The translations under genes and the position numbers were made by a program. A stretch of DNA of 64,000 bases from the NCBI RefSeq assembly GCF_031348265.1, contig NZ_CP133771.1:5766001-5830000 (forward strand). Direction: 5' to 3'. The number at the start of each line of letters is the position of its first letter. The stretch's first letter is position 1. Positions 59,849-64,000 of this stretch are shown here, piece by piece. This DNA comes from Streptomyces collinus. Lineage in GTDB: Bacteria; Actinomycetota; Actinomycetes; Streptomycetales; Streptomycetaceae. The notes beneath the pieces are model-generated. The model was given only the letters and a program-made list of their open reading frames with translations, searched no databases and was not told the DNA's origin.

Positions 59849-60895
59849 ATGTCTTCGACCGAGCTGCCGTTCGTGCCGCCCGCCAATGTGCTGCCGAAGG
59901 TGGGGACCGTCCGGGTCGCGGAGGGTGAGCGCCTGCGGTCGGTCGAGCTGCCCGGCGTCACGCTGACGGTCCGGTCGAGGCCGCCCGCGCGCGAGGGGCT
60001 GCCGCCCGCGCTGTACGTGCACGGGCTCGGCGGTTCCTCGCAGAACTGGTCGGCGCTGATGGCGCTGCAGGACGGCGTCGTCGACGGCGAGGCCCTCGAC
60101 CTGCCCGGCTTCGGCGACTCCCCGCCACCGGACGACGGCAACTACTCCGTCACGGGCCACGCGCGCGCCGTCATCCGTTATCTGGACGCCTCCGGGCGCG
60201 GCCCCGTGCACCTGTTCGGGAACTCGCTCGGCGGCGCCATCACCACACGTGTCGCCGCGGTCCGGCCCGATCTGGTCCGTACGCTCACCCTCGTGTCACC
60301 CGCCCTGCCGGAGATCCGAGTGCAGCGTGCCGCCGTGCCCACGGGGCTGCTGGCGGTGCCCGGAGTCGCCCTGCTGTTCACCCGGCTCACCCGGGAGTGG
60401 ACGGCGGAGCAGCGGGTCCGCGGCGTGATGGCGCTGTGTTACGGGGACCCCGGGCGGGTGACGCCGGAAGGATTCCGCAACGCCGTGCAGGAGATGGAGC
60501 GGCGGCTGCGGCTGCCGTACTTCTGGGACGCGATGGCGCGCTCCGCGCGCGGGATCGTCAACGCGTACACCCTGGGTGGCCAGCAGGGGCTGTGGCGCCA
60601 GGCCGAACGGGTCCTCGCGCCGACCCTCCTCGTCTACGGCGGCCGCGACCAGCTCGTCGGCTTCCGCATGGCCCAGAAAGCGGCCCGGGCCTTCCGCGAC
60701 TCCCGGCTGGTGACGTTGCCCGACGCGGGTCATGTGGCGATGATGGAGTACCCGGAGACGGTGGCTCTGGCGTTTCGTGAACTCCTCGAAGACGCGGGAG
60801 AGTTGGGCACGCAGCGAGCGAGGCGGGCCGGCCGGGCGAACGCCGGGGGCGAAGCCGTCGACGAAGAAGGCACTGACGAGAGCATGGGGGGCTGA
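59849..60895 (+). CDS. Alpha/beta hydrolase
   Basis: 348 aa. Oxyanion HGLGGSSQNW near residue 58, nucleophile Ser126 in GNSLGG, Asp267 in GGRDQ and His295 in AGHVAM give a full triad. Related to esterases/lipases next to DUF3152 genes. The C-terminal 40 residues are basic then acidic. Leaderless start is likely (TAACAT box). The next gene starts 8 bases after the stop, so they are co-transcribed. Confidence 0.9.
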   Translation: MSSTELPFVPPANVLPKVGTVRVAEGERLRSVELPGVTLTVRSRPPAREGLPPALYVHGLGGSSQNWSALMALQDGVVDGEALDLPGFGDSPPPDDGNYSVTGHARAVIRYLDASGRGPVHLFGNSLGGAITTRVAAVRPDLVRTLTLVSPALPEIRVQRAAVPTGLLAVPGVALLFTRLTREWTAEQRVRGVMALCYGDPGRVTPEGFRNAVQEMERRLRLPYFWDAMARSARGIVNAYTLGGQQGLWRQAERVLAPTLLVYGGRDQLVGFRMAQKAARAFRDSRLVTLPDAGHVAMMEYPETVALAFRELLEDAGELGTQRARRAGRANAGGEAVDEEGTDESMGG

Positions 60896-60903
60896 GGCGC
60901 GAC

Positions 60904-62733
60904 GTGGGACGCCACAGCCGCCGCGGACCGGTCGCCAAGGGCGACAGCGCGGACACAACCGCAGTACGGGACGGCCGGACCGGGGCCGCGCAGGGTCAGA
61001 AGCAAGGCCAGGGACCGGGCCAGGCGCCGGACGCCGGCCGTGGAGCCAGGACCGCACCGCCCGGCGCCCCGCAGGGCGGCTGGCCGTCGCAGGGCCCGCG
61101 CAGGGTGCCGGGGCCGCGGCCCGCGCCGGCGGAGGGGGCGCCGCCGCCGCACGGCATGCCGCGCCTCCCCGACGGCTGGCACCCGGACGGCACACCGCCC
61201 CAGGGCCTCCCACGCCTGCCGGACGGCACGCCGGTGCGCGGGGTGCCGCGCCTTGCGGACGGGACTCCGGCGCGGGGTGTTCCGCGGTTGCCGGACGGGA
61301 CTCCTGCGCAGGGTTTTCCGCGGGTGGCGGACGGGGCTCCGGGGTCCGGTGGGCCGAGGATGCACGGTGGGGCTCCCGCACGTGGTGTGCCGGGGCCGGC
61401 CGACGGGGCTTTTGTGCAGGGTGTTCCGCGGTTGCCGGACGGGACTCCTGCGCATGGTGTGCCGAGGCCGGCCGATGGGGCCCCCGGGCAGGGCGTTTCT
61501 CGGCTCCCCGACGGGACTCCCGCGCGCGGGATGCCCCGGGTGGCCGGTGGCACGCCGCCGCGTGGAGTGCCGCGGCTGCCCGACGGCACGCCCGCGCACG
61601 GCTTTCCGCAAGCCCGTGGCGGGCATCCCGAGCAGCGCGAAGCCGGGGGCGGCTGGGGTGAGTTGAGAGGGAGTGGCGGGGCACCCGCTGAAGTCGGTGC
61701 TCCCATACCGCGGCAGCGCCGGGCATCCGTGCCCGGGCCGCGGCAGGACTATCTCGCTGCCTTCGTCGACGAGGAGGACGACGTCTTCGCGCCCCGTACG
61801 CCAGCCTCCGCGCACGCCGCGGACGCCTACGCCTCCGTCACGGACTGGAGCGTCGGCACCGCCGCCGACTCCGGGTCCGGGTCCGGTGGCCAGGACGACG
61901 CGAAGCCCACCGGCGAGCCCGCGCCGGGCAAGGGCGGCAAGGGCCGTGCCTTCACCGGCATCGCGGCCGCGGCCGTCACCACCGTGCTGGCCGTCGTCGT
62001 CGCCGGCCAGGTCGCCGACGACCCCGGCGGCGCCGGCGTGCAGTCGCAGTCCGCCCCCGACCAGGCCCGTGACGTCCGGGACTCCGCGTCCCGCGCGGAC
62101 GGCCGGGCTCCCGCCCCCGAGGTCAAGCCGCTGACGTACGACGAGAAGATGAGCCGGACGTACCCGCTCGGCGCCAAGCTCAGGGGCCCCGGGAAGTTCG
62201 ACGCCGTCCCCGGCATCGCCGAGGCGCCGGGTGCCGGGCAGAAGTTCACCTACCGCGTCGACGTGGAGCAGGGACTCGGGCTGGACGGCGCACTGTTCGC
62301 CGAGGCCGTGCAGCAGACGCTCAACGACCAGCGCAGCTGGGCCCACAACGGCGCCCGCACCTTCGAGCGCATCTACTCCGGCAAGCCCGACTTCGTGATC
62401 ACTCTCGCCAGCCCCGGCACGACCGCCGACTGGTGCGCCAAATCGGGCCTGGACACCACCCAGGACAACGTCTCCTGTGACTCGGCCGCGACCGAGCGCG
62501 TGATGATCAACGCCTACCGGTGGGCGCAGGGCTCGGAGACCTACGGCGACGCCAAGATCCACGCCTACCGGCAGATGCTGATCAACCACGAGGTCGGCCA
62601 CCGCCTCGGCTACGGCCACGTCACCTGCGACAAGGACGGCGACCTCGCGCCTGTCATGCAGCAGCAGACCAAGTTCCTCGACCACGACGGCATCCACTGC
62701 CGCGCCAACGCCTGGCCCTATCCCGGGAGTTGA
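60904..62733 (+). CDS. DUF3152 membrane-anchored metzincin-like protein with 12-residue repeats
   Basis: 609 aa from GTG. The N-terminal cytoplasmic part holds twelve 12-residue repeats (GVPRLPDGTPAR type, residues 101-244). One helix (about 350-372) precedes an extracytoplasmic DUF3152 domain (about 425-609) containing HEVGHRLGYGH at 562-572, an exact HExxHxxGxxH zinc-protease motif, so Glu563 may be catalytic. Cysteines Cys522 and Cys535 and others may form disulfides. Rv3207c is the positional counterpart. Confidence 0.88.
   Translation: MGRHSRRGPVAKGDSADTTAVRDGRTGAAQGQKQGQGPGQAPDAGRGARTAPPGAPQGGWPSQGPRRVPGPRPAPAEGAPPPHGMPRLPDGWHPDGTPPQGLPRLPDGTPVRGVPRLADGTPARGVPRLPDGTPAQGFPRVADGAPGSGGPRMHGGAPARGVPGPADGAFVQGVPRLPDGTPAHGVPRPADGAPGQGVSRLPDGTPARGMPRVAGGTPPRGVPRLPDGTPAHGFPQARGGHPEQREAGGGWGELRGSGGAPAEVGAPIPRQRRASVPGPRQDYLAAFVDEEDDVFAPRTPASAHAADAYASVTDWSVGTAADSGSGSGGQDDAKPTGEPAPGKGGKGRAFTGIAAAAVTTVLAVVVAGQVADDPGGAGVQSQSAPDQARDVRDSASRADGRAPAPEVKPLTYDEKMSRTYPLGAKLRGPGKFDAVPGIAEAPGAGQKFTYRVDVEQGLGLDGALFAEAVQQTLNDQRSWAHNGARTFERIYSGKPDFVITLASPGTTADWCAKSGLDTTQDNVSCDSAATERVMINAYRWAQGSETYGDAKIHAYRQMLINHEVGHRLGYGHVTCDKDGDLAPVMQQQTKFLDHDGIHCRANAWPYPGS
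61204..61635 (+). repeat. Twelve 36-bp coding repeats
   Basis: Twelve tandem units of 36 bp encode variants of GVPRLPDGTPAR. Units 3, 7, 9 and 11 are closest to one another; units 4-6 and 12 are more degenerate. Confidence 0.88.
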
Positions 62734-62739
62734 CAGGCG

Positions 62740-63748
62740 CCAGCGCCGGTGTGGCGCGGCTCGCGTTGACATGCCGCTTCCCGCGGCCGGTGCTCGTCGC
62801 GCTCGTCATCGGCCTGATCGGCTGGGGCAACATCGCCCGGATCGTGCGGGCACAGACCCTCACCCTTACCTGCCGGTCGTGGTCGGCATGGTCCTGGTCA
62901 TCGGCGCTGCGCGCCGTCGACGGCCTCTCCTTCCGCCTGGAGGAGGGCGCCGCCCTGGCCCTGGTCGGCGAGTCCGGATCCGGCAAGTCGACCGTGGCGT
63001 CCGCGCTGCTCGGCCTGCACCGCGGCACGGGCGCGCGGGTCGAGGGCTCGGTCGAGGTGGCCGGCACCGACGTGCGGCGGGCCTCCGACGAGGAGTTGCG
63101 GCTGCTGCGTGGCGGGCGGGCCGCGATGGTGTTCCAGGATCCGCTGTCCTCCCTCGACCCCTACTACGCGATCGGCGACCACATCGCCGAGGTGTACCGC
63201 ATGCACGCGCGGGTGTCCCGGCGGGCGGCACGCGCGTGTGCCGTGGAGGTCCTGGACCGGGTGGGCATCCCGGACGCGGCCCGGCGGTCCCGGTCCCGGC
63301 CGCACGAGTTCAGCGGCGGCATGCGCCAGCGCCCTGATCGCCATGGCGCTCGCGTGCGAACCCCGGCTGCTGATCGCCGACGAGCCGACGAGCCGACGAC
63401 CGCCCTCGACGTGACGGTCCAGGCGCAGGTCCTCGACCTGCTGCACACGCTGCGCGAGGAGACCGGCACCTGCTGCTCGTCACGCACGACGTGGGCGTCG
63501 CCGCCGAGAGCGTCGACGAGGTGCCGGTGATGCGGCACGGCAAGGCCGTCGAGCACGGCCCGGTCACCGCCGTGCTGGGCGCACCGGCCGAGCCGTACAC
63601 CCGGGAGCTGCTGGCCGCCGTGCCGGCGCTGGACCCGGAGGCCGCCGCGCGACGCCGGGCGCGGCGTCGGAGTCGGCGGCGGTGTGGCACGGGGCGATGC
63701 GTCGGGAGTCGGCGGCGGTGTGGCACGGGGCGCGGGGACGGGAGTTAG
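62740..63748 (+). pseudogene. Decayed peptide ABC transporter (permease tail joined to ATPase)
   Basis: A permease fragment (VLVALVIGLIGWGNIARIVRA) runs into an OppD-like ATPase with Walker A GESGSGKST and FQDPLSSLDPYYA. After SGGMRQR (about 63336) the frame shifts to ALIAMALACEPRLLIADEPT. A duplicated GACGAGCC near 63380 shifts it again to TTALDVTVQAQVLDLL. A third shift near 63470 leads to LLLVTHDVGVAAESVDEV. No single frame encodes a working protein. Deletion has fused permease and ATPase genes. Confidence 0.88.
63669..63732 (+). repeat. Tandem 36-bp repeat, two copies
   Basis: A 28-base block beginning GGAGTCGGCGGCGGTGTGGC occurs at 63669-63696 and 63705-63732, at the 3' end of the pseudogene. 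Confidence 0.75.
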
Positions 63749-63836
63749 CCGCGGCATGACGATCTGTGTCCGCTTGATCTCCTAGCGCGACAGAACGCGA
63801 CCCGCACGGGAAAGTTACGACCGTTCACCCCTTTTG

Positions 63837-63870
63837 GTGGTGCGACGGACAACCGTCCGTCGCACCACCG
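63837..63870 (+). terminator. Strong hairpin before the glycosyltransferase gene
   Basis: Perfect 15-bp stem (63837-63851 with 63856-63870), AACC loop. It could be a terminator for the pseudogene transcript or a leader element of the next gene. Confidence 0.7.
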
Positions 63871-63948
63871 CCTTGTCCGCATACGTTCGTCCCGCTGCGA
63901 GCCGCCGGGCAACGGCGGCTCCCCATACGGGAGATCGGGGGTGCACTC

Positions 63949-64000
63949 GTGCGCATCGGACTGCTTACGGAAGGTGGCTATCCGTATGTGAGCGGTGACG
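63949..64000 (+). CDS. Glycosyltransferase family 4 with DUF3492 (5' end only)
   Basis: GTG 63949 opens MRIGLLTEGGYPYVSGD, the typical first residues of DUF3492/PelF-like GT4 glycosyltransferases. GGGGGTG lies upstream. Only 17 codons are inside the window, so the assignment rests on the N-terminal motif. Confidence 0.7.
   Translation, partial: MRIGLLTEGGYPYVSGD

Noticed and set aside
61204..61635. Possible CRISPR or minisatellite
   Set aside because: The 36-bp units are strictly in frame and code for a conserved 12-residue motif; no spacers.

Overview
The window comes from a high-GC actinobacterium, almost certainly a Streptomyces. The evidence is strong G/C bias at third codon positions, frequent GTG starts, many four-base ATGA/GTGA stop-start overlaps, a mycothiol gene (mshB), an XRE-DUF5753/DUF397 regulator pair, and dispersed GC-rich intergenic palindromes. 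The gene order looks like the S. coelicolor SCO51xx region; that comparison is from memory.

Layout. 1-6.5 kb: end of an upstream gene, then a complete oligopeptide ABC importer operon (lipoprotein, two permeases, two ATPases). 6.6-8.4 kb: divergent epoxide hydrolase and CGNR zinc-finger regulator sharing two matched operators. 8.6-13.1 kb: S9 peptidase, small membrane protein, XRE/DUF397 pair and a decaying fragment. 13.2-17.3 kb: mshB, DUF6113 protein and a large Gly/Pro-rich membrane protein. 17.5-20.9 kb: tightly coupled ABC exporter plus DesK/DesR-like two-component system. 21-28.5 kb: SirB1-like protein, GNAT, ferredoxin fdxA, dapC, a secreted low-complexity protein, a transglycosylase-like protein, dapE and a LOG-family protein. 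28.6-32.8 kb: FolP2-like protein, DivIVA-domain protein, 3-methyladenine glycosylase, crotonase, DUF3117 and O-methyltransferase. 32.9-37.7 kb: envelope-stress block of ECF sigma factor, zinc-finger anti-sigma, HtrA-like protease and TatB. 38-44.5 kb: Mrp, DUF1003, soluble MgtE-like protein, lipoprotein and CorA. 44.9-49.3 kb: SUFU-domain protein, MFS transporter, DUF6758, PHP phosphoesterase and MarC. 49.3-53.7 kb: a protease/hydrolase fusion with a 50-residue companion peptide, NYN nuclease-like protein and an alpha/beta hydrolase. 53.8-62.7 kb: DEAD-box helicase with a Lys/Arg-Ala repeat tail, ferritin-like protein, DUF3107, TetR, alpha/beta hydrolase and DUF3152 protease-like protein. 62.7-64 kb: a decayed peptide-ABC pseudogene and the start of a glycosyltransferase.

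Two long stretches keep the gene order of Mycobacterium tuberculosis (mshB...fdxC-dapC...dapE...folP2...tagA...sigE-rseA-htrA-tatB...mrp-mgtE-corA; and rhlE...DUF3107-TetR...DUF3152), so most of the window is conserved actinobacterial backbone. Accessory features are concentrated at 6.6-8.4, 11-13, 49-52 and 62.7-63.8 kb.

The most unusual items are: (i) the 50-aa TTG-started peptide placed behind a strong promoter and upstream of a bifunctional serine protease/serine hydrolase; (ii) two genes whose conserved N-termini can only be reached from ATT or CTG start codons; (iii) a 17-codon leader ORF with a strong Shine-Dalgarno in the long corA leader; (iv) eight genes with a TANNNT box 6-7 nt before the start, consistent with leaderless mRNAs; (v) an intergenic palindromic repeat read in frame into the C-terminus of an MFS transporter.
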